DNA from: CAZMNY01 sp964567745
GTDB taxonomy: Bacteria; Planctomycetota; Planctomycetia; Pirellulales; Pirellulaceae
Length of the DNA stretch: 64,000 bases
NCBI GenBank assembly: GCA_964567745.1
Contig: CAZMNY010000012.1
Location: forward strand, 102,574 to 166,573
Direction of reading: 5' to 3'
A program made the position numbers and the translations under genes. How positions within the stretch are numbered: position 1 is the first letter of the stretch; the number at the start of each line of letters is the position of its first letter. Below are positions 46,522 to 55,328 of the stretch, piece after piece. A model generated the notes under the pieces. The model was not told the origin of the DNA, searched no databases, and saw only the letters and a list, made by a program, of their open reading frames with translations.

Positions 46522-47681
46522 GGCGATGGTCTCCAAGTCTTGTAATACTCAGCCGCCTCAACCTCGTGCGCGGCCGTCGTGACCTGGAGCGGCCGAAATG
46601 TGTCGATCATGACCGCCAGTTCGTTTGTGTCTCTCTTGCCGATCGAGCCTTCATAGGTCCCTGGATGCGGTCCGTGAGGAATCCCGTTGGGATGGATCGA
46701 CATCGAGCCGGCATCGATCCCCTTGCGCGACATAAAATTGCCCTCGACGTAGTAAAGCACTTCGTCCGAGTCGACGTTGGAGTGGTTGTACGGCGCCGGG
46801 ATCGCCTCGGGGTGATAATCAAACAGCCGAGGAACAAATGAGCAAATCACAACACCGGGCCCATCAAACGTCTGATGTACTGGCGGCGGCATGTGGATGC
46901 TGCCGGTGATCGGCTCGAAATCTCGAATGTTCAATGCGTACGGCCAGAGGCATCCATCCCAGCCAACGACGTCTAACGGGTGATGCTCATAGTGATAGGC
47001 CGTCACGCCGCCACGCGATTTAACTCGCACCTCGAAGTCGCCCGACTCGTCGTGCGCCGCCATTTCCGTTGGCGGTCTCAAATCGCGTTCGCAGAAGGGC
47101 GAGTGCTCTAGAAACTGGCCCACGTTGTTGAGGTATCGCCGCGGTGGAGTGAAATGGCCATTCGCCTCGACGACTAACATCCTCTGGTCGACGTCGGCGT
47201 CGGGAATGATTCGCCACATGCAGCCCGTCGGAACGATCAAATAGTCGCCTGGTTCGTACCGAATCGCGCCGAACTGCGATTCGAACGCTCCCGTGCCATG
47301 ATGCACGAACATCATTTCATCGCCGTGCGCGAACCGGTACCAATATGACATGGCCTCGGTCGGCGTCGACACCGCAATCGATAGGTCCTGATTACGCATC
47401 AAGACAACGCGACTTTGAACGGCATCGCCGCCGCAGCGAACGTCGATGGTGTTGAGCAGACGCGGCCGCAGCGGCCCGGGCTCTTCGTCAGGCGACTCAG
47501 CAAACTCGACTCGCTCCAACTCCACGATCGCTGTCGGCGGCCGCAAGTGATAGAGGATCGACTGAATCCCGGCAAAGCCGTGGATCCCCATCACCTCTTC
47601 GTGATAAAGGTCGCCCGACTCGGTCCTAAACTGCGCATGACGTTTGTGTGGGACTTGGCCCATGCTCAAATAATGCGGCAT
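46518..47681 (-). CDS. hmgA: homogentisate 1,2-dioxygenase
   Basis: 387 residues, slightly shorter than the 430-440 of the classic enzyme, a form seen in many bacteria. It opens the aromatic ring of homogentisate with O2 to give maleylacetoacetate, using a non-heme iron. Seen: MFVHHGTGAFESQFGAIRYE, YLIVPTGCMWRI, PPPVHQTFDGPGVVICSFVPRLFDYHPEAIPAPYNHSNVDSDEVLYYVEGNF in outline (only key parts: PAPYNHSN and DEVLYYVEG), and SIHPNGIPHGPHPGT, which hold the iron-binding His and Glu. Ribosome site CGGAGAG eight bases before ATG 47681. Second gene of the operon, 107 bases after hppD. Confidence 0.9.
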   Translation of the reverse strand: MPHYLSMGQVPHKRHAQFRTESGDLYHEEVMGIHGFAGIQSILYHLRPPTAIVELERVEFAESPDEEPGPLRPRLLNTIDVRCGGDAVQSRVVLMRNQDLSIAVSTPTEAMSYWYRFAHGDEMMFVHHGTGAFESQFGAIRYEPGDYLIVPTGCMWRIIPDADVDQRMLVVEANGHFTPPRRYLNNVGQFLEHSPFCERDLRPPTEMAAHDESGDFEVRVKSRGGVTAYHYEHHPLDVVGWDGCLWPYALNIRDFEPITGSIHMPPPVHQTFDGPGVVICSFVPRLFDYHPEAIPAPYNHSNVDSDEVLYYVEGNFMSRKGIDAGSMSIHPNGIPHGPHPGTYEGSIGKRDTNELAVMIDTFRPLQVTTAAHEVEAAEYYKTWRPSP

Positions 47682-47788
47682 CGTTGAGCTCTCCGCTTAA
47701 GAAGACTTGAATCGCAGTTCACGTGAGGCTTGGACGACAGTAACACTGTCCCCTGAAGAACACTGCGCTGAAGAAACCGTCGCTGCCT

Positions 47789-48901
47789 CTAGAGGTTGCC
47801 GCGCAGTGCCTGTTCACGTTCAATCGACTCGAAAAGCGATTTGAAGTTGCCGACTCCGAATCCTTGCGAGCCGCGACGCTGAATAATTTCGAAGAAGAAA
47901 GTCGGAATGTCTTCGATCGGCTTTGTGAACAGCTGCAACAAGTAGCCATCTTCGTCGCGGTCAACCAAGACTCCCAATTCGGCCAACTCATCGAGTGGCT
48001 CGTCGATTTCTCCCACTCGAGCTTCCAACTCGTCGTAATACGTGCTCGGCACACGCAAAAATTCAACGTCTCGCTCTCGAAGCTCAGCCACGGTCGCGAC
48101 GATGTCGCCTGTTGTCAGCGCCACATGCTGAACTCCCGGGCCGCCATAGTAGTCGAGGTATTCCTGAATTTGCGACTTTCGCCGTCCTGTCGCTGGTTCG
48201 TTGATCGGAAATTTAACGCGTCCGGTTCCATCCTGAACAACCTTGGACATCAACGACGAATACTCGGTGGAAATGTCTTCGTCATCAAAGTGCATCAACA
48301 ACGAGAAGCCCATCGTGTCTTGGAAGAACTTGACCCAACGATCCATGCCGCCCAGTTCGACATTGCCGACAATGTGATCGACCGCGACCAGTCCGACGCC
48401 TTTGTGCGTCTTTCCATCGATCTTCTCACGATCCTCAAACTCAGGCGCAAAGCCTTCTTGGTAATCGAAGCGGTCGACGAATTTGAATACCGTGTCGCCG
48501 TATCCGCGAATGGCGGAAAAACGGTATTCCCCTCGCTCGTCATTCTCTCGCACCAAACCCGACACCGATTCCGCTCCGCGCGATGTGGCGTATTGGTAGG
48601 CGTATTCGGCATCGGGAACCGCCAGCGCGATCACTGCAACGCCGTCGCCATGCTTGTGAGTATGAGCCGTAATCGCGTGGTCACGGACTGTGGCTGCCGA
48701 GACGAGAAATCGGATCTTGCCTTGCTCCATGACATAAGTTGAAACGTCACGGGCTCCCGTCTCCATACCTCGATACGCCGTATTCAAGAACCCAAAACGG
48801 TCGCGGTAATAGGCGGACGCCTGCTTCGCATTCCCGACGTAAAATTCGACGTGATCGACGCCGCGAATCGGAAACGGATCTTGCCCTTGCTTGTCAGCCA
48901 T
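47789..48901 (-). CDS. hppD: 4-hydroxyphenylpyruvate dioxygenase
   Basis: 370 residues, normal length. Converts 4-hydroxyphenylpyruvate to homogentisate with O2 and iron in the cytoplasm. Two vicinal-oxygen-chelate halves are clear: GVDHVEFYVGNAKQASAYY near the N-terminus and AVDHIVGNVELGGMDRWVKF in the middle. The iron ligands are the His in AVDHIVG, the His in GVQHVALTT and the Glu in PTFFFEIIQRRG; the C-terminal helix GVGNFKSLFESIEREQ is typical. First gene of the homogentisate operon. Ribosome site GAGGA lies before ATG 48901. Its promoter region carries GACCAA half-sites and faces a divergent MarR gene, so repression by that regulator is likely. Confidence 0.95.
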   Translation of the reverse strand: MADKQGQDPFPIRGVDHVEFYVGNAKQASAYYRDRFGFLNTAYRGMETGARDVSTYVMEQGKIRFLVSAATVRDHAITAHTHKHGDGVAVIALAVPDAEYAYQYATSRGAESVSGLVRENDERGEYRFSAIRGYGDTVFKFVDRFDYQEGFAPEFEDREKIDGKTHKGVGLVAVDHIVGNVELGGMDRWVKFFQDTMGFSLLMHFDDEDISTEYSSLMSKVVQDGTGRVKFPINEPATGRRKSQIQEYLDYYGGPGVQHVALTTGDIVATVAELRERDVEFLRVPSTYYDELEARVGEIDEPLDELAELGVLVDRDEDGYLLQLFTKPIEDIPTFFFEIIQRRGSQGFGVGNFKSLFESIEREQALRGNL

Positions 48902-48961
48902 TTTGGAGTCCTCACGCGGATTGGGTCGAGTTGGTTCCGTTCATGCACACTCAATATCATA

Positions 48962-49080
48962 AGTAGACCAACGATATCGGGAAAACGCAAGCGACAGAAA
49001 GTCCGAAAAACCATGTTTTTGGAAGACCAAAGGCCATGTGAGCGATGACTATTGCGGCCGGACCAATTAGTTGGTCTACT
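48962..49080. promoter_or_regulatory. operator-like repeats between hppD and the MarR gene
   Basis: Palindrome GACCAATTAGTTGGTC at 49061-49076 (6-bp arms, 4-base centre), the size expected for a MarR dimer site. Further GACCAA half-sites at 49025-49030 and 48966-48971. The 11-mer AGTAGACCAAC (48962-48972) recurs exactly inverted as GTTGGTCTACT (49070-49080), so both ends of the divergent promoter region carry the same element. Confidence 0.6.
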
Positions 49081-49159
49081 GATGAATAGGGCAAGGGGCG
49101 GGAATTCGGGCCTTTTTGACTCGAAGCCGCTCGGCGCGACGATCTGCATTGGTAATTTC

Positions 49160-49660
49160 ATGCAAGACAGGCAAACCCAACTGCCGAATTCCGCCGAGGA
49201 ATTGGAGAACGATTTTCACCCCGATTCCTTGGGACTGGGGATGATTCTACGCGACGCCTATTTCTCACTGCGACGCTGCTCCAACGCCCATTGCGCGCCG
49301 CTGGACTGCAATGGCGACCAATTCGTTCTGCTCAAATTGCTATCCGATCGAGAAGGACTGACGCAAAGCGAACTGGTCCGCGAAGCTGGATACGACGCGA
49401 GCACGACGACCAACATGCTCAAGCGACTGGAGTCGAAAGGCATGGTCGTCCGGTGCCCGGATCCGGCCGACGCGCGCGCAAAGCTTGTCTACCTGACCAA
49501 AAAAGGCCGAACTCACCAGCTACTGCTTTGGCGAAACAGCGAGGAGCTGAGGCGGCGGATTTGGGAGTGCTTGCCAGAACAGGATCGGGAGACGGTTGCC
49601 AACGGGCTGCGTCGAATCGCCACCGAAATGCAAACGCTCAAGTCGAGTCTCGAATCATAA
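49160..49660 (+). CDS. MarR-family transcriptional regulator
   Basis: 166 residues from ATG 49160, the usual MarR length; the frame is open to 49052 with another ATG at 49082, but that would put the palindromic repeat inside the gene's start. Winged helix seen: LLKLLSDREGLTQSELVREAG, recognition helix DASTTTNMLKRLESKGMVVR, and the wing CPDPADARAKLVYLTKKGR. It is divergent from hppD and probably represses that operon, with an aromatic intermediate such as homogentisate or hydroxyphenylpyruvate as inducer (inference from position). It converges on the amino acid dehydrogenase gene with 13 bases between the ends. Confidence 0.85.
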   Translation: MQDRQTQLPNSAEELENDFHPDSLGLGMILRDAYFSLRRCSNAHCAPLDCNGDQFVLLKLLSDREGLTQSELVREAGYDASTTTNMLKRLESKGMVVRCPDPADARAKLVYLTKKGRTHQLLLWRNSEELRRRIWECLPEQDRETVANGLRRIATEMQTLKSSLES

Positions 49661-49673
49661 ATCGCATCACCGA

Positions 49674-50873
49674 CTACCGGGCTCGACGAGCCAGCTCGAG
49701 TTCGCGGCGGGCAAGTTGATCAGCGACGGCAGCCGTCGTTTGGCCATCCGCTTCGGCTTGCCGAAACAGGTCAGTCAAGGTGTCGCCGATCTGCCGAGTG
49801 CGAAACATCGCCAAATCGGCATCGTAGGGTTCGTCTTTTTCAAACGAGATATTGATGATGCCGCCGGCATTGATCACGAAATCGGGCGCGTAGAGAACGC
49901 CGCGGCCAGCCAGCTCGCCAGCCAGCTCCGCTTCCGCCAACTGGTTATTCGCAGCGCCGGCAACAATTTTCGCTCGAAGCGTTGAGATCGTTTCATTATT
50001 GATCGCACCGCCCAACGCACAGGGCGCGAAAACATCGGCGTCGGCGCGATGAACCACGTCTGCATCCACCGCCTCCGCAGCAAATTCCGTGCACGCTCGC
50101 TCAACAACATCATCGTGGATATCGGCGACAATCAGTCTTGCCCCGGCTTCGTGCAGGTACTGGCAGAGTCGGTATCCGACGTTGCCGAGCCCCTGCACGG
50201 CGACAGTCGCGCCACCGAGCGGCGCGTCGCAGCGGTAGGGCTTGTTTGAGGCATGCGCCAACGCGGCATGGATGCCGCAGTAGACTCCGTAGGCAGTCAC
50301 GGGAGAAGGATCTCCGCTGCCGCCCATTTCAACGGGCAACCCGGCAATAAAGTCGGTTTCCTCTTTGGCGAAACAGAGGTCTTCAATCGATGTTCCGACA
50401 TCTTCGGCGGTGATGTACCTGCCGCCCAATTGCCTGACAAAACGCCCCATAGCGCGATACAGCGTCGGCGACTTGTCAGATCGAGGGTCGCCGACGATAA
50501 CTGCCTTTCCGCCGCCCTGCCCTGTTCCCGCCACCGCGTGTTTGTAGCTCATTCCTTCAGAGAGCTTGAGCACATCGGAAATTGCTTCGTTCTCTGTCGT
50601 GTAGGGCCACAGGCGGCAACCGCCGAGCGACGGGCCAAACGAGGTGTCATGCACAGCAATGAAGGCCGTCAATCCGTTCGCTTCATCGTGGCAGGCCGCC
50701 ACCAGTTCATGCCCGGCGAATCCAGGGATTTCGCGGCAGTCGATCACCGAGTAAGGCGGCTCAAGTGATACCGATTCTCGCGGCGAGAACTCACTCGAGC
50801 CATTTGCTTCGTGCCTGACTCGCATCGTTCGCCCCTGTTTCGCGTTTGACTCTTGTTTCGAAGTAGCTTGCAT
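49674..50873 (-). CDS. Glu/Leu/Phe/Val-family amino acid dehydrogenase
   Basis: 399 residues; an ATG at 50825 would remove a 16-residue polar leader with no family similarity, so the true start may be there. The enzyme oxidatively deaminates an amino acid with NAD+ to the 2-oxo acid. Seen: GPSLGGCRLWPYTTENEAISD, MSYKHAVAGTGQGGGKAVI (substrate Lys residues), ITAEDVGTSIEDLCFAKEET, the dinucleotide motif VQGLGNVGYRLCQYL, and DFVINAGGIINI. The short glycine-rich form and length fit leucine or phenylalanine dehydrogenases rather than glutamate dehydrogenase. Lying next to the Tyr/Phe catabolic operon, phenylalanine dehydrogenase would make sense, but substrate is inferred only. Confidence 0.85.
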   Translation of the reverse strand: MQATSKQESNAKQGRTMRVRHEANGSSEFSPRESVSLEPPYSVIDCREIPGFAGHELVAACHDEANGLTAFIAVHDTSFGPSLGGCRLWPYTTENEAISDVLKLSEGMSYKHAVAGTGQGGGKAVIVGDPRSDKSPTLYRAMGRFVRQLGGRYITAEDVGTSIEDLCFAKEETDFIAGLPVEMGGSGDPSPVTAYGVYCGIHAALAHASNKPYRCDAPLGGATVAVQGLGNVGYRLCQYLHEAGARLIVADIHDDVVERACTEFAAEAVDADVVHRADADVFAPCALGGAINNETISTLRAKIVAGAANNQLAEAELAGELAGRGVLYAPDFVINAGGIINISFEKDEPYDADLAMFRTRQIGDTLTDLFRQAEADGQTTAAVADQLARRELELARRAR

Positions 50874-50934
50874 CGTTCCAACTCGCTTTAATAAACGGCT
50901 CAGTTTTGGCCGCCTGCCTCAGTCCTTTGTCGGC

Positions 50935-50980
50935 AAAAAAAAAAGCCGACTCGGTGCCCGTGGCAGGAATCGGCTTTTTT
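50935..50980 (-). terminator. rho-independent terminator
   Basis: Stem AAAAAAGCCGA (50939-50949) with TCGGCTTTTTT (50970-50980), 20-base loop; on the minus strand it is followed by a run of up to ten T. It lies 20 bases after the stop of the small minus-strand ORF at 51001. The A/T-flanks make it usable in both directions. Confidence 0.8.
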
Positions 50981-51000
50981 GGTTTGATTGTCGAACCTTG

Positions 51001-51183
51001 TTAGCCGGACGCCCACCACAGCGTAATGCTGCTGGCTAGGATAATTCGACCGAGTAGGCCGAGATCCTGTAGCAATAGGTCGCTGGGCAAAATGGCTTCC
51101 ATCATCGCGCGGAACGTAATCTCGCGCCGACGCGGACTCTGCGCGGCTTCTGAGACGAGTACGTTGTTGCGATGATTTTGCAT
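51001..51183 (-). CDS. possible small protein with C-terminal hydrophobic helix
   Basis: 60 codons from ATG 51183: a polar, basic first half (MQNHRNNVLVSEAAQSPRRR) and a second half with LLLQDLGLLGRIILASSITL, a plausible membrane or amphipathic helix. No family recognised. Support is indirect: the ORF ends just before a strong terminator on the same strand and no other gene uses that terminator. The ribosome site is weak (AGG about 12 bases upstream). It could also be the tail of an unrecognised transcript. Confidence 0.4.
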   Translation of the reverse strand: MQNHRNNVLVSEAAQSPRRREITFRAMMEAILPSDLLLQDLGLLGRIILASSITLWWASG

Positions 51184-51380
51184 AACTGGACGTTAACCTG
51201 GACGCCAAATGAGGTCAAGCCCGCGCGGAAGCACGTTTTTGCGGCCTCACGGGCAATGTCCATCGTGCGCGGCACGATTGTGGCGCAATTCAATCTTCGT
51301 TCGGCCTTGCCTGCGGCGTCGGGTCAAACGAAGTTGTCGGCGAGCTGACGGTGGGCTCAGCCCCATGGCAATCGAGCCGA

Positions 51381-51659
51381 CTATTCGCGGCTCGTGATTT
51401 CCAGCAGGTGAAAACCGAACTGAGTTTGCACGGGGCCGTGGACGGTGTTGAGTTCGCCACTGAAGACGACTTCGTCGAATTCCGCCACCATCTGCCCAGG
51501 TCCGAATTCACCCAGGTCTCCGCCGGCCTGTCCCGAAGGGCATTCGGAATGCTCTCGGGCAGCTTCGGCGAAATCGGTTCCGCCCAGAATCTCATGTTTG
51601 AGCGATTCGCATTTCTCACGACTGTCAACAAGAATGTGTCGTGCGCGTGCCTTGGCCAT
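51381..51659 (-). CDS. parvulin-type peptidyl-prolyl isomerase
   Basis: 92 residues, the length of a stand-alone parvulin such as E. coli PpiC. It speeds up cis-trans isomerisation of X-Pro bonds; no signal peptide, so cytoplasmic. Seen: ARARHILVDSREKCESL at the start, FAEAAREHSECPSGQAGGDLGEFGPGQM-like core (key parts HSECPSG and GGDLGEFG), FDEVVFSG, and the closing QFGFHLLEI, which holds the active-site His. A ribosome site GAGGA lies about nine bases before ATG 51659. Single gene, with 406 bases upstream before the divergent VWA gene. Confidence 0.9.
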   Translation of the reverse strand: MAKARARHILVDSREKCESLKHEILGGTDFAEAAREHSECPSGQAGGDLGEFGPGQMVAEFDEVVFSGELNTVHGPVQTQFGFHLLEITSRE

Positions 51660-52065
51660 GGGGAGCTTTCCTCAAAATCAGTTTAGGTTCAGTAGAGCGA
51701 GAGTTTTACGATCCCGTTGGGTGTTCACGCTTGGCCTCTTCGACCAACTCTAGATCCTGCCTTGCCTGCGGCCACGGGTTAAGCGAGGACGGCGCAGTGG
51801 TTGGGTGAAGTGTCCAGGTGAGGTGTCTAGGTCAAGCCAAGCATGTTGCACCAGCCTACCTCGCCTGTCCGCGTCCGAACATGGGACAGGCGACGCCGGG
51901 AATTCGATTTCTTACACGCTTCTTACAAACTCGTGACAGCGATCTGACCACAAAAAGTCTTTTGGATCGTCTAATTCCAAGAGAGCGATTGGTGCCGGCC
52001 CCGATTGGCCGCGACCGCCCCACGCCGCTCCGATTGAACTCAAGGAAAGAGCAAGGAGAAATAGC
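51660..52065. other. intergenic region upstream of exported VWA gene
   Basis: 406 bases between divergent genes. It holds one copy of a short repeat (51764-51788), an imperfect tandem pair of a GGTGARGTGTCYAG unit (about 51805-51832), and just before the VWA gene the ribosome site AGGAGAA (52054-52060). No ORF or RNA gene is supported. Confidence 0.5.
51764..51788 (+). repeat. short intergenic repeat, copy 1
   Basis: The stretch beginning GCCTGCGGCCACGGGTTAAG matches the one at 60009-60032 at about 20 of 24 positions. ACGGGTTA-type elements of this kind recur between genes in planctomycete genomes; their role is not known. Confidence 0.4.
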
Positions 52066-53406
52066 ATGTCTCGAACGTTCCGCACCACCACGCTTGTGCT
52101 GCTCGTCGCGTTGTTTGCGACACCGGCCTTTGCAAGGCAAGTTCAGCTCGACGTGTCGTTAGCAAATCGTATGTTGCTGGCCGACAAGAAACAGACAACG
52201 TTCCTCAAGGTTGGCCTCACCGGCTTCAAACTCAAGAGCTCGAAGAACCGTCCGGCGGTCAACGTCGCTTTGGTGCTCGACAAGTCAGGATCGATGTCGG
52301 GCAAAAAGATGCAAGAGGCGAAAGCGGCGGCGGTCGCGGCCGTCGAACGACTCGGCAAGAACGACATCGTTTCGGTAGTCGCCTACGACTCAACCGTTCG
52401 CGTTATCGTGCCGGCCACCAAACTTTCCGACAAGAAGTCAGTTATCGACAAGATCAATCGAATTGGCGCCGGCGGCTCCACTGCGCTCTTTGCTGGCGTC
52501 AGTAAAGGCGCCGAAGAGACTCGCAAGTTCTTCGACAAGGGCCGCGTGAACCGAATCATCTTGCTGTCCGACGGCTTGGCCAATGTTGGCCCAAAATCAC
52601 CGAGCGAACTCGGTCGACTCGGCGCCTCATTGATGAAAGACGGAATCTCCGTCTCCACGATGGGACTGGGACTCGATTACAACGAAGACTTGATGTCCAA
52701 GCTGGCTCAAAAAAGTGGCGGCAATCACGCGTTCATCGAAGGCGCGGAAGACCTGGTTCGGATCTTCAACTATGAATTCAATTCCGTCCTCTCGGTCGTG
52801 GCCCAAGAAGTCGCCATCGAGATTCATGTCAGCAAAGGCATTCGCCCCGTTCGAGTGCTCAATCGAGACGCCGAGATCAACGGCCAACAGGTCATCGTCA
52901 ACATGAATCAGCTTTACAGCGAACAAGAGAAATACGTTCTGCTGGAAGTTGAAGTTCCCTCCACGAAGAACGGTAAGTCGCTCGAGATTGCCAATGTGCG
53001 AGTTTCTTACTCCAACATGGAGACGGAAACGACGGATCGGTTGCAAAGCATGCTGAGCACGAAGTTCACCAACTCGGTCGCCAAAGTTGAAGAGACGTTG
53101 AACATTGAAGTGAAAGAAGCCTGTGTGCTGCAAATCGGGAACTTGCGCAACGAACAGGCGACGCGACTGCGCGATAAAGGCGACGTTGAAGGCGCAAAGC
53201 AGCTGCTGATTTCAAACCAAGCGTACTTGTTGGACAACGCAGACAAGCTCAAGTCCAAGATTTTGAGAATCCGCGCTGACGACAACTTGTCACAGTCGAA
53301 ACAGCTAAGCGGAAAGGCATGGGCGCTTTCGCGAAAATCGATGCGAGAGCAGCAAAACTTTGACCGCTCTCAACAAGCCTACAGCGGAAAGAAACCGCAA
53401 AAGTAG
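52066..53406 (+). CDS. exported VWA-domain protein
   Basis: 446 residues with a signal peptide (MSRTFRTTTLVLLVALFATP, cut near AFARQ) and a strong ribosome site. A von Willebrand A domain spans about residues 60-235 with an intact MIDAS: DKSGSMSG, the Thr/Ser in GGSTALFAG, and LSDGLANVG. A beta-rich region follows (about 245-340), then a helical C-terminal third with an Asn/Gln/Ser-rich tail. This is the YfbK/inter-alpha-trypsin-inhibitor-like layout of periplasmic or secreted proteins that bind partners through a metal ion. Function unknown. A hairpin terminator follows within 50 bases, so it is its own transcription unit, separate from the two-component genes downstream. Confidence 0.85.
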   Translation: MSRTFRTTTLVLLVALFATPAFARQVQLDVSLANRMLLADKKQTTFLKVGLTGFKLKSSKNRPAVNVALVLDKSGSMSGKKMQEAKAAAVAAVERLGKNDIVSVVAYDSTVRVIVPATKLSDKKSVIDKINRIGAGGSTALFAGVSKGAEETRKFFDKGRVNRIILLSDGLANVGPKSPSELGRLGASLMKDGISVSTMGLGLDYNEDLMSKLAQKSGGNHAFIEGAEDLVRIFNYEFNSVLSVVAQEVAIEIHVSKGIRPVRVLNRDAEINGQQVIVNMNQLYSEQEKYVLLEVEVPSTKNGKSLEIANVRVSYSNMETETTDRLQSMLSTKFTNSVAKVEETLNIEVKEACVLQIGNLRNEQATRLRDKGDVEGAKQLLISNQAYLLDNADKLKSKILRIRADDNLSQSKQLSGKAWALSRKSMREQQNFDRSQQAYSGKKPQK

Positions 53407-53454
53407 AAAAACGAAGAGGCCGCAACCAGACGTTTACGTTCTGGCAGCATCACC

Positions 53455-53499
53455 AGCCAAGCCGGCGCCGAGCCCCTCGCGCGCCGGCTTGGCTTTTTG
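53455..53499 (+). terminator. rho-independent terminator
   Basis: 14-bp perfect stem AGCCAAGCCGGCGC (53455-53468) with GCGCCGGCTTGGCT (53481-53494), 12-base loop, followed by TTTT. It lies 48 bases after the exported VWA gene and insulates it from the histidine kinase gene. Confidence 0.85.
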
Positions 53500-53603
53500 A
53501 CATAATCGGAGCAACATGCGTCCATAGAGTAGAATCGGCGTGAGGCTGTCAGCGCTCGCGCCCCAGCCAACGATTCTTTCAATTCTTCAAGCCGCAAAAT
53601 TCC

Positions 53604-55232
53604 GTGCCGACGAAACAACTCATCATCCTGGTGCTCATCGTTTGCCTGCCGCTCACGCTGCTGGCCTGGTTCGGCGTACGCATTGCCCGCGACGGCCGAA
53701 CCGTGGTCCGCGAGAATGTGCGAGCGCTGCTCGCGGAACAGCTGCGGGAAACCGATCAGATGATCGCCAATCACTTTCAACGATTGGAATCGGAACTGCT
53801 CAGCCTCACCGAGATATCGAGCTACGAAGGAGACGCTCTGCGCGACTCTCTTCGGGAACTGATTCGACAAGAGTCGAAGATTAGCCAGATCTTCGTCCTA
53901 GATGCCAACGGCGACTTGCAGCACCCCAATATCGATAAGCCGCTGAACACGGGTGAGATCGAGTTTCTCAAGCGAGCCGGACAATTCCTCCAAGACAAGG
54001 ACCTGATTCGCCTCGAAGGCCAAGGCCATCGCAGCGGTGAGGCTCAAGTCCATGCTGCGGACGGGCGAGTTGAATCATCCGCGTCGCAAACGACTGACCA
54101 CGGCTGGTACGTCTGGTTCTGGGAGCGCGGCGTGCATCTCATCTTCTGGCGGCGCGATGCTGGCGGCGGAATCATTGCGGCCGAACTGGTTCGTCCGCGC
54201 TGGATGGCAGACCTGATCGTCGTGTTGCCGCAGACTCCGTTTGACGAATCCGAGTCGGGTAGTTCGCGAATCAAGCTAACGAATTCGAACGACAACACGG
54301 TCTACCAATGGGGCGGCTTGGAGCCCGAGCCTGAGGCCGAACCGTTCGTGGTCGAGCCGTTGAGCGCCCCGTTGTCCTCTTGGCGACTCAAGTACTACGT
54401 TGCCGACTCGAGATTCGATCCAATCTCGGGAAACGGCGCCTATTTCAATCTTTTCACCGGACTCGCCGCACTCGTGCTCGTCGTCGTCGGCCTAGCGGTT
54501 TCATTCTATCGGGAATCGTCTCGTGAATTGCGAGAAGCCGCCACTCGCGTCAATTTCGTCAACCAGGTTTCTCATGAGTTGAAGACGCCGCTGACAAACA
54601 TCCGCATGTACGCCGAATTGCTTGAGCACGACCTGGATGCGATCGACGAAACCGAATTGAAACCGAGGTCGCGTCTCAATGTGATTCTGGCTGAAAGCGC
54701 GCGGCTCAGCAGGTTGATCACGAATGTCTTGATGTTCGCCAGTCAGCAGCGCCATCAAACGAAACTGAAATATCAAGTTGCTGTCGTCGACGTCGTCATT
54801 CGCGAAGTCCTCGAGTACTTCAAACCGACGCTCGAGCAGAATTCGATCGAGGTCGAATATCGAGGCGAAGCGACCGAGCCAGCTGAGTTCGACGTCGACG
54901 CGCTAGAACAAATTCTGGTGAATTTGATCAACAACGTTGAGAAGTATGCGGCCGAGGGGCGCGTGCTTAGCATTCATAGCCGTCAGTCTCCGGATCAGAT
55001 CACGATCACGATCTCCGATCAGGGCCCAGGCATTTCGCTCGCCGATCGAGAGCGAGTTTTTCAACCCTTTTACCGAGTCGCGCCGCCTCTCGAAGCCGCA
55101 GCGGGTGCCGGTATCGGACTGTCGATTTCGCGGAGCCTTGCCAGACTTCATGGCGGCGACATCGAACTTTCGCCGAGCGAGCGAGGAGCTTGCTTCCAAG
55201 TGACTATCAAAACGAGGACGTCGAAACGATAG
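53604..55232 (+). CDS. membrane sensor histidine kinase
   Basis: 542 residues, GTG start. Two membrane helices (about 5-27 and 278-302) flank a 250-residue periplasmic sensor region without a recognised domain. The cytoplasmic part holds HisKA with the phosphorylated H324 in FVNQVSHELKTPLTNIRMYAE, and an HATPase domain with N-box NLINNVEKYA, G1 DQGPGISLADR, F-box VFQPFYRV and G2 GAGIGLSISRSLA. It autophosphorylates and passes the phosphate to the response regulator encoded 96 bases downstream. The signal sensed is unknown; the neighbouring exported VWA protein is a possible target or partner by position only. Confidence 0.9.
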   Translation: MPTKQLIILVLIVCLPLTLLAWFGVRIARDGRTVVRENVRALLAEQLRETDQMIANHFQRLESELLSLTEISSYEGDALRDSLRELIRQESKISQIFVLDANGDLQHPNIDKPLNTGEIEFLKRAGQFLQDKDLIRLEGQGHRSGEAQVHAADGRVESSASQTTDHGWYVWFWERGVHLIFWRRDAGGGIIAAELVRPRWMADLIVVLPQTPFDESESGSSRIKLTNSNDNTVYQWGGLEPEPEAEPFVVEPLSAPLSSWRLKYYVADSRFDPISGNGAYFNLFTGLAALVLVVVGLAVSFYRESSRELREAATRVNFVNQVSHELKTPLTNIRMYAELLEHDLDAIDETELKPRSRLNVILAESARLSRLITNVLMFASQQRHQTKLKYQVAVVDVVIREVLEYFKPTLEQNSIEVEYRGEATEPAEFDVDALEQILVNLINNVEKYAAEGRVLSIHSRQSPDQITITISDQGPGISLADRERVFQPFYRVAPPLEAAAGAGIGLSISRSLARLHGGDIELSPSERGACFQVTIKTRTSKR

Positions 55233-55328
55233 CTGTTTCAAGAACAGAGCAAAACGACGATGCCGAAAACGTAGTGTTGGACAACGTTTCCGATTAGGAC
55301 GGACCGTGAGCGCATTGGAGAGACGGGA

